Shown: positions 8,846 through 16,055 of the stretch, piece after piece
How positions within the stretch are numbered: the first letter of the stretch is position 1
How the letters are laid out: every line of letters begins with the position of its first letter
Origin: SG8-40 sp963792855
Lineage (GTDB): Bacteria; Pseudomonadota; Gammaproteobacteria; Burkholderiales; Eutrophovitaceae
DNA length: 18,094 nucleotides
Direction: 5' to 3'
Assembly: GCA_963792855.1 (NCBI GenBank)
Contig: CAWBXZ010000023.1
Location: 1 to 18,094, forward strand
Position numbers and translations under genes: made by a program
The notes under the pieces: generated by a model
The model's database searches: none
What the model saw: only the letters and a program-made list of their open reading frames with translations
What the model was told of the DNA's origin: nothing

Positions 8846-8879
8846 GCCTGGATGCCTGTTTTCGAGGGCAAAATCGCGG
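8846..8879 (+). repeat. degenerate REP-like extragenic element
   Basis: The stretch with GATGCCTGTTTTCGAGGGC resembles the common proteobacterial extragenic palindrome family with a GGATGCC...GGGC hairpin, but the arms are imperfect. Only one copy is seen in the window, so this rests on resemblance alone. Confidence 0.3.
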
Positions 8880-9021
8880 TTCCTGGAAAAGACTTTGACC
8901 CATTGAATTCCTTGCCACGATTGAGGATGGCTGCGCCTTCGTCCCGCGCTTCGAGGCGCCCCGCGGTGTTGGCGTTCGGCTAGATCATTTCGGAATACGG
9001 TTGTGCCGTAAAAATATAAAG

Positions 9022-9039
9022 AACGCCCTTCGGGCTGTT
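9022..9039. other. small hairpin in the carbonic anhydrase leader
   Basis: GCCC-TTC-GGGC, extended by AAC/GTT across one bulged base. Read on the minus strand it is followed by CTTTATATTTTT and looks like a terminator, but no minus-strand gene lies directly upstream of it. On the plus strand it sits about 65 bases before the start codon and could be a leader structure. Confidence 0.3.
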
Positions 9040-9104
9040 TAAACTCGCTCGCCTCGAAGTATCCCCGGCGCCCGGGTCATGGCGACAGAAAGCGAGAGGT
9101 AAAC

Positions 9105-9764
9105 ATGGCAACCAAAATCACCGATCAATGTCTTGCAAACAACGCGCAGTACGCAACCGGAAAAGCGATACACAAACCGACGCATCCAGGGAAGCAGCCG
9201 ATCCAGCCGGCCAAACGCCTCTCGGTGGTAGCGTGCATGGATGCACGCATTGACGTGGAGGATTTGCTCGGCCTGCAGACGGGTGAGGCTCACATCATTC
9301 GCAATGCCGGCGGCGTGGTGAGCGATGACACGATCCGCAGTCTGGTCATTTCCCACCACTTGCTCAACACCAATGAGATCATTCTGATCCATCACACGCG
9401 TTGCGGCATGCTGGCCTTTACCGATGACCTCCTGAAGGCCGGCCTCGAGGGCGATCCCGCAGCCGGGAAATTGCTCGGCCAGGCAACCGGGCGCAAATTC
9501 GTGAGCTGCAAGCACGCGTCGGCAACGCCGACAGCGTTTCACGCGTTCCGTGGCCAGATCGAGGCGCTGGATTCACCCCGCGACGAAAAGAACATCGAAC
9601 GGCTGCAGTGGGACGTGCGGCGCGGAATGTCCTCGATCCTGAATCACCCCTGGATTCCAACCAGTGGAGCGGATGCGGTAACAGTGCGCGGATTTATCTA
9701 CGACGTCGATACCGGCAAGCTTGAAGAGGTCAGCTATCCAGGCAGCATGGGGTCATTCGGCTGA
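9105..9764 (+). CDS. beta-class carbonic anhydrase
   Basis: A 219-residue protein that interconverts carbon dioxide and bicarbonate. The zinc site of beta-carbonic anhydrases is complete: Cys44 in the CxDxR motif (ACMDAR, with the Asp46-Arg48 dyad), then His97 and Cys100 in HTRC. RNAGG at 66-70 is the conserved loop after the second strand. The sequence resembles the shorter Cab-type (archaeal-like) clade, with an extra segment of about 45 residues (roughly 114-160) between the HxxC motif and the C-terminal helices. The start is supported by GAGAGG at 9094-9099. It appears monocistronic, with rdgC divergent upstream and a strong hairpin ten bases after the stop. No transporter or carboxysome gene is nearby, so its role is probably general bicarbonate supply or pH balance. 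Confidence 0.93.
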   Translation: MATKITDQCLANNAQYATGKAIHKPTHPGKQPIQPAKRLSVVACMDARIDVEDLLGLQTGEAHIIRNAGGVVSDDTIRSLVISHHLLNTNEIILIHHTRCGMLAFTDDLLKAGLEGDPAAGKLLGQATGRKFVSCKHASATPTAFHAFRGQIEALDSPRDEKNIERLQWDVRRGMSSILNHPWIPTSGADAVTVRGFIYDVDTGKLEEVSYPGSMGSFG

Positions 9765-9774
9765 GGTTCGACTA

Positions 9775-9799
9775 CAGGGCAGCCCCAGGGGCTTCCCTG
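9775..9799 (+). terminator. hairpin terminator after carbonic anhydrase
   Basis: CAGGG-c-AGCCC-cag-GGGCT-t-CCCTG folds into a long stem with one internal mismatch, starting ten bases after the stop. The sequence that follows, with TCTTTATTCTGTT some eight bases on, is only moderately T-rich, so it may not be a classic Rho-independent site. Confidence 0.55.
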
Positions 9800-9942
9800 A
9801 GTCGGGGTCTTTATTCTGTTCCGTGCGCGTAAACCCACAGGATCAGATGCAAACGGTCAATGCTTCGCTTTGTGCTTGTCCGAAGCCAGGTGCTTTCGAA
9901 TGAATCTTTTTGCGGTCACCCGAACCGGGCCAGCGGACCGCG

Positions 9943-10234
9943 TCAATTCAGATCGTTTTCATCAAGAAACGCGTTCCACGCGTCGATGGCTTCGCTGGCA
10001 GCGCGCCGGTGCAAGTCCGCGGCCTGGTGCTGTAGATCTGCGAAGTCGGAGATGCACTGTTTGTAGTCGGCCACGGCTTCATTGAATATGGCCACTTCGT
10101 GATTGTCCTGGAATTTCTCCGGTATGTAAGGCTGCGTGCACGTATGGTGCATCGCCAGGGTATCGGCCAGAGGCAGTCCACGACGTTGCCGCGAGTATCA
10201 GAGCGAATAATCCTGCAATCCATTTATTGGTCAT
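9943..10234 (-). CDS. small secreted protein, unknown function (one apparent frameshift)
   Basis: Removing one base from the GGCC at 10165-10168 joins two frames into a 96-residue protein. The first frame has ATG at 10234 with AAGGAG five bases upstream and a clean signal peptide (MTNKWIAGLFALILAATSW), with likely cleavage at TAS-AD. The second frame gives the mature part, DTLAMHHTCTQPYIPEKF onward, about 70 residues, helical and acidic, with two cysteines (in HHTC and KQC) that could form a disulfide. The fit of the cleavage site across the repaired junction is the main argument that this is one gene. I do not recognise the family. It lies downstream of the SH3-protein gene on the same strand but 389 bases away, so co-transcription is unproven. 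Confidence 0.7.
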
Positions 10235-10623
10235 GTTGTCTCCTTGACTGGCGGCGTCTGCACTCGGTCTGAAACTGCAGTGCACGATCGTCTGAATTCA
10301 GCAGTCGTTTGTGGGCACTTTGCACCGATTTTTCGCGCTGACGTTCCAAAGGCTTGTCCGTCTGACGCCGGTTCGCACGCCGGCATCGGTAACGGGGCCG
10401 GATAGGTGTCACCGATCGATCCGGGGCGACGTCCGGGTGATTCGTCAGCTGTGGTCCGAGTCGGAAGGCGAAGGCCAGGTCGAAAAATCGTGGGCCAATG
10501 AATGCATCAGCCGTGCCAAGAGAATGACCGGGTCGGGCCGGTAGGTGGAATTCGACCCCGGCGCCCGCCATTCACGCCGTTGCCGGGCGCCGGATGTTGT
10601 GGTTTGCGAAAAGGTCCGGGGGA
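10235..10623. other. intergenic region between the small secreted protein and the SH3 protein
   Basis: A minus-strand frame (10571-10224, 115 codons) is open and overlaps the start of the secreted-protein gene. It has no recognisable domain, no clear ribosome binding site and a very arginine-rich composition, so I do not call it a gene. A strong inverted repeat lies at 10558-10593. Confidence 0.5.
10558..10593 (-). terminator. perfect 10-bp inverted repeat downstream of the SH3 protein gene
   Basis: CCGGCGCCCG and CGGGCGCCGG form a perfect, very GC-rich stem with a 16-base loop, 30 bases past the stop of the minus-strand gene. No T-run follows on either strand, so it is either a Rho-assisted or 3'-stabilising hairpin or a protein-binding dyad. 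Confidence 0.4.
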
Positions 10624-11298
10624 CTAGAACCCGCTGTAGCTTGAACGTCGCTGCCAGCGCACGCGCGGTATCCAGAAGCCCAGCAGCATGCCGAACAGCA
10701 ATACGGCCGCGCCGGACAGGAACCAGTAGCGTTTTGCCTCGCTGGCCAGTTGGCGGTTTTCCTGCTCGAGCGTATCGGCGCGTATTTTCTCGGTGGCAAG
10801 CTCGTTCATCAGGTTCTTGTTCTGCGCATTGACGCCCAGCACATCCGATGCGGCCCTGCGGATTTCTGCCAGCTCGCTTTCCAGTGCGGATTTTTCGTTT
10901 TCCAGCATCGAGATCTGACGCTTCGCGGCGTTGTATTCGTTCCGGATGGCTGCGAGTTGGGAGCTGAGCGATGCACCCTCGGTCGTGGTGCCCGTGAGCC
11001 TTCCCGTGAGCCTCTCGATCTGCTCGCGCGCGCCGGGCTGGTCCATCAGGTAACGCGACAGAACCCAGCCCTCGGTACCGCTGGCGGTTCTTACCCGCGC
11101 GTATCCGGAATCAGCGTTCTGCTCGAGGAGTTCAAGCTTTGTCCCGCTGCCGAGCATCGCCTGAATGGAATTACTGGTGCTCGGGCCCGAGCGCAGCGTG
11201 ATTTCAAACTGGTCGCTCACCCACGCAGGCGCGCCGTGCGCTGCCGATACGGTGAATAGCGAGAGTGTCAGGGCGTAAACGGTCGTTATTTTCTTCAT
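10624..11298 (-). CDS. SH3-domain, coiled-coil membrane protein (TIGR04211 / YgiM-like)
   Basis: A 224-residue protein with the YgiM-type layout: signal peptide (1-23, ending AAHGA), bacterial SH3 domain (about 28-87, with LRSGPS and GTEGWVLSRYL), a long coiled coil (about 88-190, rich in Glu, Leu and Ala heptads), one membrane span (about 192-210) and a short basic tail. The SH3 domain should be periplasmic and could bind peptidoglycan; the family is described mainly by architecture and its exact role is unsettled. I chose ATG at 11298 because MKKITT opens a normal signal peptide; a TTG six codons upstream keeps the frame open but adds non-signal residues. No strong Shine-Dalgarno site is visible. 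Confidence 0.85.
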   Translation of the reverse strand: MKKITTVYALTLSLFTVSAAHGAPAWVSDQFEITLRSGPSTSNSIQAMLGSGTKLELLEQNADSGYARVRTASGTEGWVLSRYLMDQPGAREQIERLTGRLTGTTTEGASLSSQLAAIRNEYNAAKRQISMLENEKSALESELAEIRRAASDVLGVNAQNKNLMNELATEKIRADTLEQENRQLASEAKRYWFLSGAAVLLFGMLLGFWIPRVRWQRRSSYSGF

Positions 11299-11514
11299 AC
11301 AGAAACTATAAGCCAAGCATACAAATCTTGCCAGTCTAAAAATCTATTGAATCAGTCGTTTATCGGCGACAGTTCGGCGACATTCTGCCGCTGGGTCCTG
11401 ACCATCAAATGAAGATTGCCGACGCTTGATTCGGCGAGAAAGTCGACGTTGGTGCTTCGGCCATCCGGGCATGACCGGGGGCATCACAGACTTCACATCG
11501 CAATGCCTGAAAAT

Positions 11515-11532
11515 GGATGTTGTTCGACATCC
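11515..11532. other. hairpin GGATGT-TGTTCG-ACATCC
   Basis: Perfect 6-bp arms with a 6-base loop, the first of the inverted repeats in this gene-free stretch. Confidence 0.5.
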
Positions 11533-11587
11533 GTGTTCAGCGTTTACGGAATAGTCGGGTCGGGCTTGTAACTCCGTTTTGATCGGC

Positions 11588-11616
11588 GTAAGTGCGGGCA
11601 ACTTACTCTGCCCGCA
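11588..11616. other. two overlapping, mutually exclusive hairpins
   Basis: GTAAGT (11588-11593) can pair with ACTTAC (11601-11606). TGCGGGCA (11593-11600) can pair with TGCCCGCA (11609-11616). Both stems are perfect. The second arm of the first stem is the loop of the second, so only one can form at a time. This alternating layout is typical of attenuators, but no ligand domain or leader peptide is recognised. Confidence 0.45.
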
Positions 11617-11755
11617 ACCTACTTTCTCGCCAACCCAGATACATTGCCCGTGCCATGTCCGGCGCCTGCTTTGGGTCCGCCTGCCGGCCGCAACCACGAC
11701 AGTGACAGGAATTCGGCGCGCCGGGGCTTCGACTATTCGCCTGCCGGGCCGGATA

Positions 11756-11776
11756 GCGCCGCGACGCCTGCGGCGC
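11756..11776. other. hairpin GCGCCGC-GACGCCT-GCGGCGC
   Basis: Perfect 7-bp GC-only stem with a 7-base loop and no T-run on either side. Confidence 0.45.
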
Positions 11777-11791
11777 CATAAAGTCTTGCCA

Positions 11792-11804
11792 TAACCGTCG
11801 GTTA
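11792..11804. promoter_or_regulatory. palindrome TAACCG-T-CGGTTA
   Basis: A 13-bp perfect dyad about 155 bases before the DUF1631 start. It shares its half-site (TAACCG/CGGTTA) with the palindrome at 15056-15065, in a different arrangement. Possible operator. Confidence 0.3.
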
Positions 11805-11864
11805 GCGGTGTTTTGGCGAGGGCGAGCTTGCCCGCCGATGGTGCCCAAGGCTTGTGATCAGGGT

Positions 11865-11899
11865 CCAACCGGACGAGCCAATGTGCCGCTTGCGGTTGG
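11865..11899. other. inverted repeat CCAACCG ... CGGTTGG
   Basis: Perfect 7-bp arms separated by 21 bases, ending 60 bases before the chosen DUF1631 start. It could fold in the mRNA leader. Confidence 0.4.
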
Positions 11900-11958
11900 C
11901 ACGGTAATCGCATGAACTCATGTACTTTTTTGTCCTCCAGGGCGGCCAAGCCGGACCC

Positions 11959-14368
11959 ATGACCATCATGTCCCAAGTCGCATCATTCCCGAACGTCACC
12001 AAGCCGCCGCGCGCATCGGGCGCCTCATCGTTCGACATCATTCTGGAAAGGTGTCACGACCTGATCAGCGAGCGTGTCTCGGATGCACTCGCCAGAATGT
12101 TCGACGAGGCGGATGAAGCGCTCACCGCATTCGGCAGCCTGTCGCGCGATCCGGAAACCAGCAAGCTCTACGAGGTCACGCGCAAGAAAATCCGTTCCCA
12201 GCGCGAAGCCATCGTCAGCCAGTTCCGGATGCATTTTCTTCGTGAATTCCAGGAACGTGTCAACCGGGTCAAGAAGATCGGCGACCAGTTTGCGGATATC
12301 GATGTGTCCACGCTCGAACCGGCCGGGGAAGACGATCCGATCGAGTCGCGCAAGTTCGACGCCATGGCGTCGCGGCTGCGTCAATACTGCGAAGAGGAAC
12401 TGCTCGCGCTCGATCAGCGCGTCGGGGTGCTGGTCGGCGATGCCGATCTGCAGTCCGATGACAATCCGTTTATTCCCCCGGCCATCATTGACGCTTACAA
12501 GCACACCTGCCGGCAGACCGATTCGAACGTCGACGTGCGCATGGTCCTCCTCAAGCTGTTCGACGACTACGTGCTCGACGAGATCCGCGGCATGTACAAG
12601 GCGGTCAATGCACTGCTGATCAAGAATTCGATCCTTCCCAAGATCCGGTTCTCCGTCGAGCGCACGTCGTTCGCGGCGAAGGCGCCAGCCGTCGAACCGA
12701 AACCCGAAAAAGTGAGTGCCGCTCCGGTTACGGAAAAGGTCCAGCCGGAAGTGAAGCACACCGATCGGCGTGCCACCAACCGGATGGACGCCATGACCCT
12801 GGACATCATGGCGATGTTGTTCGAGGAGTTGTTCGACGACGCAGAGATTCCCACGGCTGTCAGGGGGCTCATCGGCCGGTTGCAGACGCCGATGCTCAAG
12901 CTGGTGATTGCCGACCGGTCATTTTTTTCCAGGAAGAGTCATCCGGCCCGGCAGATGCTCGACAAGTTGAGCGAGCTGGCGGAAGGCCTGCCCGCCGACG
13001 TCAAGGTATCCGATCCGGTTTACGAGAAGCTGGAGTCGATTATCGACAGCTTCATCGAGGGATATAAGGACGACATCGGCATTTTCGACGGGCTGCAACG
13101 AGCGGCTCGACGCGCTGATCGAGGAAGTGAACGAGCGCGCCAAACAACAAACGCAAAGCATGGACCGGAAGGCCGGTCAGGAACAAAAGCTTGCACTCGC
13201 GAAAACCGCCGCGCAAGAAGGAATCAAGGCGCGCCTGCGTGCCAGCGCTGCGTCGCAACCGATCGTCGAGTTCCTGACGAAGCATTGGGCCAGGGTGCTC
13301 GTTCTGACGCATGTCAGGGAAGGCGAGCGAAGCGAGGCCTGGAAGAACGCGCTCAAGACAGTGGATTCATTGCTCTGGACCGGTGAGCAGAAAGAGACGG
13401 CCGAAGATCGCCGCAAGGTGATCGCGGTCTTGCCGAACCTGATCAAGAGCATCGCTGACGGGTTGGCTTATGCCGATATCGATGACGAGGTTCGCGTGCA
13501 ACTCTTTGCGCACCTGCGTAAGTCGCACACCGCGATTTTCGGCCGGTCGGCACAACCTGTTGTAGCAGCGCCAAGCAAAGAGCTTGAGATTGAAACAGCG
13601 CCGGTGCTTGAAAAGGAGCCTGAGATTGAAATGGCGCCTGAATTTGAAACAGCGCCGGAGCTTGAGAAAGAGCCTGAGATTGAAACAGCGCCGGTGATCG
13701 AAAAGGCGCCCGAAAAAGCCGCAACCGGTTTTGACTTCGAGCTACCCGATTTTGTCGGAAAATCCGGGGCCAGCGACAAGATGCCTGAATCCGAAGCAGC
13801 GCCGAGCGTTGCTGAGCCGGACAAGCACGAGATCGAGAACGAGGCCGAGGCCAGCGACACGGCCGGAGACCTCGATTTTCTTTCAGAGGAAGACAAGCCG
13901 GAAGAGACCAGCGTGAGCGATGAAATGCGGCTCGACTACCTGCCTTCCATGAACGATGCCGACGAAATTCCCGAACTGACGGATGCGGTCACGGCGAAGG
14001 CTGCGACCCCCGCGGAGAAGCCGCGGACCCCGGCTGCGCCATCGGCGACGCCGGATCAGAAAGAGGTGCCGGAATTTAACGTGAGCACAAGCCGGGCGTA
14101 CGAAGCACCTTCCGCGCAATTGCGTGCCGAGATGGACAAGGTCATGGATGCCACTCGCACGATGTTCTCCGATATCGACCGCTTCATCATGCTCGGTCAA
14201 TATCAGAACGCCATCAGTGTGCTCGATTCCCGAATCAAGCACGAGCCGGACGATCGCGGCTCATGGATCACGCTGATGGCGATCTACCGGGACGAGGACA
14301 TGAAAGACGATTTTTACCGGACCTACGCAAAATTCCAGAAGCATTTCGGCGAAAAGCCGGACGCCTGA
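11959..14368 (+). CDS. DUF1631 family protein (one apparent frameshift)
   Basis: Two overlapping frames (to 13386, and from about 13091 to 14368) join into about 802 residues if one base is removed from TTTT at 13082-13085 or GGG at 13090-13092. The N-terminal and middle part match DUF1631, a long helical cytoplasmic family of proteobacteria with no established function; some members carry an old and unsupported thymidine phosphorylase label. A low-complexity Glu/Pro tract with repeated EIETAP units follows near residues 540-590, then an acidic linker. The last 80 residues (LGQYQNAISVLDSRIKHEP) look like a TPR-type helical pair reminiscent of the FimV C-terminus. The start is uncertain: ATG at 11920, 11959 or 11968 are all in frame and none has a clear Shine-Dalgarno site. 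A read error is the likeliest cause of the frame break. Confidence 0.8.
13585..13696 (+). repeat. imperfect tandem repeats encoding EIETAP units
   Basis: A 22-bp exact repeat at 13585-13606 and 13675-13696 brackets a shorter diverged unit at 13623-13676. The translation alternates EIETAPVLEKEP-like and EIEMAPEFETAPELEKEP-like segments. Such acidic Pro-rich spacers vary easily in copy number between strains. Confidence 0.7.
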
Positions 14369-14379
14369 ACAAGCAACCG

Positions 14380-14397
14380 GCTGACGACACGGTCAGC
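14380..14397. terminator. hairpin between converging DUF1631 and NTF2-like genes
   Basis: GCTGAC-GACACG-GTCAGC, a perfect 6-bp stem starting 11 bases after the DUF1631 stop. No T-run is present on either strand, so terminator function is uncertain. Confidence 0.3.
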
Positions 14398-14452
14398 TCG
14401 CCCCGCCCCCTGAATCTCCCGCTTCCCGGAGCCCTGCCGGCGGCTTGATTCG

Positions 14453-14869
14453 CTAATTTTTCGTGTGTGCGTTGTACACCTTGCCGCTGATTTTCCACTG
14501 TCCATTGTGCTTATACAGGACGAAAAAATCAGTAAAACGGAAGCCGCGCCAACCGGTGAACTCGACCCTGGCGGCCGCTGCCGGCCCCGAGATGTCAATC
14601 CAGGCAATGTGGTGCTGAATATCGGGTGAGGGGTCGTTGTCGTCAACCCGGCGACCGAACGCCTCGACATCAAAATTGTTGAACACGCCGTTCGTCGAGC
14701 CGACGATATGCGCGTGCTCGAAAAACGCCGTTTTCATCAGAGTGCCGTCGCCCGTCTTGGCTGCCAGAATATACGGCTGCAAGGCTTCCTTGATGGCTCC
14801 GTATTCGTCAAAGCTCTGCGCCTCGTCCGCAGCGGTTTCGATCGACAAAGCAGTTTTCTTGTCCGACAT
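14453..14869 (-). CDS. NTF2-like protein, putative lumazine-binding (PF12893-like)
   Basis: A 138-residue cytoplasmic protein of the NTF2/SnoaL-like cone fold. The pattern of the PF12893 type is visible: an N-terminal helical pair (AIKEALQPYILAAKTGD), the middle segment MKTAFFEHAHIVGSTNG, then strands AAARVEFTGWRGFRFTDFFVLYKHNGQWKI cut off by a short tail ending in NAHTKN. Members of this fold are small enzymes or ligand carriers, and the sequence alone does not give the substrate. ATG at 14869 has GGAG eight bases upstream; longer in-frame starts further up lack one and add low-complexity residues. The gene is single, convergent with the DUF1631 gene and divergent from the crotonase gene. 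Confidence 0.82.
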   Translation of the reverse strand: MSDKKTALSIETAADEAQSFDEYGAIKEALQPYILAAKTGDGTLMKTAFFEHAHIVGSTNGVFNNFDVEAFGRRVDDNDPSPDIQHHIAWIDISGPAAAARVEFTGWRGFRFTDFFVLYKHNGQWKISGKVYNAHTKN

Positions 14870-15055
14870 GATTGTTCTCCGGGCTGGTTCAGTGACCTGA
14901 CCGCGGCCAGGCCTGGATTCGTGGTCATGCTGTTCCGGGGCGGTGATGTCCCGCCCCATTCGCATCGCATTCCCCGACGCACTGTATCACGTCACTTTCC
15001 GCGCGGAACGACGCAAGCGTGATGGTGGCGTCGGGTCTTGCATTCTGCACACCTG

Positions 15056-15065
15056 CGGTTAACCG
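15056..15065. promoter_or_regulatory. palindrome CGGTTAACCG upstream of the crotonase gene
   Basis: A perfect 10-bp dyad in the divergent region between the NTF2-like and crotonase genes, about 85 bases before the crotonase start. Possible operator. No regulator gene is adjacent. Confidence 0.3.
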
Positions 15066-15149
15066 ACCGGAAAGTTGCCGGGCGTCAGCGGCGGCTTCAT
15101 TATGGCTGCCTGAACCAAATCACAACCGAGCTTCAGGGAGACAGAAGAA

Positions 15150-15959
15150 ATGACCGACCGCTACGCCAGGTACACGCAGTTCGAGTTCGACCGTCCGGCC
15201 GAGCGCGTGCTGCGCATTACGCTGAACAAACCCGAGACCTACAACTCGCTGGATGCCGAGGGGCACAAGCAGTTCACCTATATCTGGCGCGACATCGATG
15301 ATGACCCCGACATCAGTGCCGTGATCCTCACCGGCAAGGGCAAGGCGTTTTCCTCCGGCGGTGACTTCGGCATGATCGAATCGAACATGAACGACGAGAT
15401 GGCGCGCATGCAGGCCTGGAAGGAAGCGCGTGATCTGGTCTACAACATCATCAACTGCAACAAGCCGATCATCTCTGCGATCAATGGCGTCGCTGTCGGC
15501 GCCGGGCTGGTCGCGGCGCTGCTTGCGGACATTTCGATTGCCGGCAAGGCGGCCAAAATCATCGACGGCCATACCCGGCTCGGCGTTGCCGCGGGCGACA
15601 GCGCGGTGATCAACTGGCCGTTGCTGTGCGGCATGGCCAAGGCGAAGTACCTGCTGTTGCTGTGCGAGCCGGTGAATGGCGAGGATGCCGAGAAATACGG
15701 GCTGGTCTCGCTGTGCGTCGAGGATGATGCGCTGCAGGACAAGGCGGTCGAGATTGCCGTGCGTCTCGCCGCCGGTGCGCCGAGCGCGATCCGCTGGACC
15801 AAATATGCGCTCAACAACTGGTACCGCATGATGGGCCCGGCCTTCGACGCCTCGACCGCGCTGGAGATGCTCGGCTTCGCCGGCCCGGAGGTGCGCGAAG
15901 GCCTCGCCTCGCATCTGGAGAAGCGCAAGCCGGTGTTCGATCCGAGGTCGCCGGTGTAG
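15150..15959 (+). CDS. crotonase-fold (enoyl-CoA hydratase/isomerase family) protein
   Basis: A 269-residue protein of normal family length. The oxyanion-hole segments are present: KAFSSGGDF (65-73) and NGVAVGAGL (112-120), so it should bind and polarise an acyl-CoA thioester. The two glutamates of classical enoyl-CoA hydratase (rat Glu144 and Glu164) align with Val121 and His141, so simple hydration is doubtful. Asp150 in GVAAGDSA is a candidate catalytic residue, near the position used by the Asp of 4-chlorobenzoyl-CoA dehalogenase; this alignment was made by eye. I recall the HTRLGVAAGD signature from a distinct group annotated only as enoyl-CoA hydratase/isomerase. AGGGAG lies nine bases before the ATG. 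No fatty-acid or aromatic-degradation genes flank it, so the pathway is unknown. Confidence 0.87.
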   Translation: MTDRYARYTQFEFDRPAERVLRITLNKPETYNSLDAEGHKQFTYIWRDIDDDPDISAVILTGKGKAFSSGGDFGMIESNMNDEMARMQAWKEARDLVYNIINCNKPIISAINGVAVGAGLVAALLADISIAGKAAKIIDGHTRLGVAAGDSAVINWPLLCGMAKAKYLLLLCEPVNGEDAEKYGLVSLCVEDDALQDKAVEIAVRLAAGAPSAIRWTKYALNNWYRMMGPAFDASTALEMLGFAGPEVREGLASHLEKRKPVFDPRSPV

Positions 15960-16055
15960 GGGGTATGGGAAGCGGGGAGTTCCCCGGGGCGACGGGATGC
16001 GGCGAGGCTGTGGCGGTATAGGTTGGGCGCGACGCGTTTGCGTTTTTGCGGCTGA

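Larger units (their letters stand above)
8747..9104. other. divergent intergenic region between rdgC and carbonic anhydrase
   Basis: Holds no gene I can support. It contains the rdgC -10 box, a degenerate REP-like element (8846-8879), a small hairpin (9022-9039) and an A/T-rich patch with TATAAA at 9015-9020. An 8-codon frame, MATESER (9079-9102), ends two bases before the carbonic anhydrase ATG but has no ribosome binding site. Confidence 0.6.
11299..11958. other. gene-free stretch rich in inverted repeats before the DUF1631 gene
   Basis: No supported gene. A minus-strand frame (11976-11344, 210 codons) is open, but it overlaps the DUF1631 start, is arginine-rich with a run of five Arg, and shows no domain, so I treat it as incidental. 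At least five perfect inverted repeats lie between 11515 and 11899. The stretch could hold a structured RNA, a mobile-element remnant or a dispersed intergenic repeat. Confidence 0.5.

Noticed and set aside
8809..8898. Small plus-strand ORF beginning MISFEYMVHKAPFQ
   Set aside because: Its second half is a translation of the REP-like element and it has no ribosome binding site.
10224..10571. 115-codon minus-strand ORF upstream of the secreted protein
   Set aside because: Arginine-rich, no domain, and it overlaps the better-supported gene that has its own Shine-Dalgarno site.
10500..10575. tRNA-like 3' end (AATTCGACCCCGGCGCCCGCC)
   Set aside because: The T-loop is out of register and no matching acceptor 5' strand lies within tRNA distance; the sequence is part of the 10-bp inverted repeat.
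11344..11976. 210-codon minus-strand ORF
   Set aside because: No domain, arginine-rich, overlaps the DUF1631 start and covers a cluster of inverted repeats; it looks incidental.
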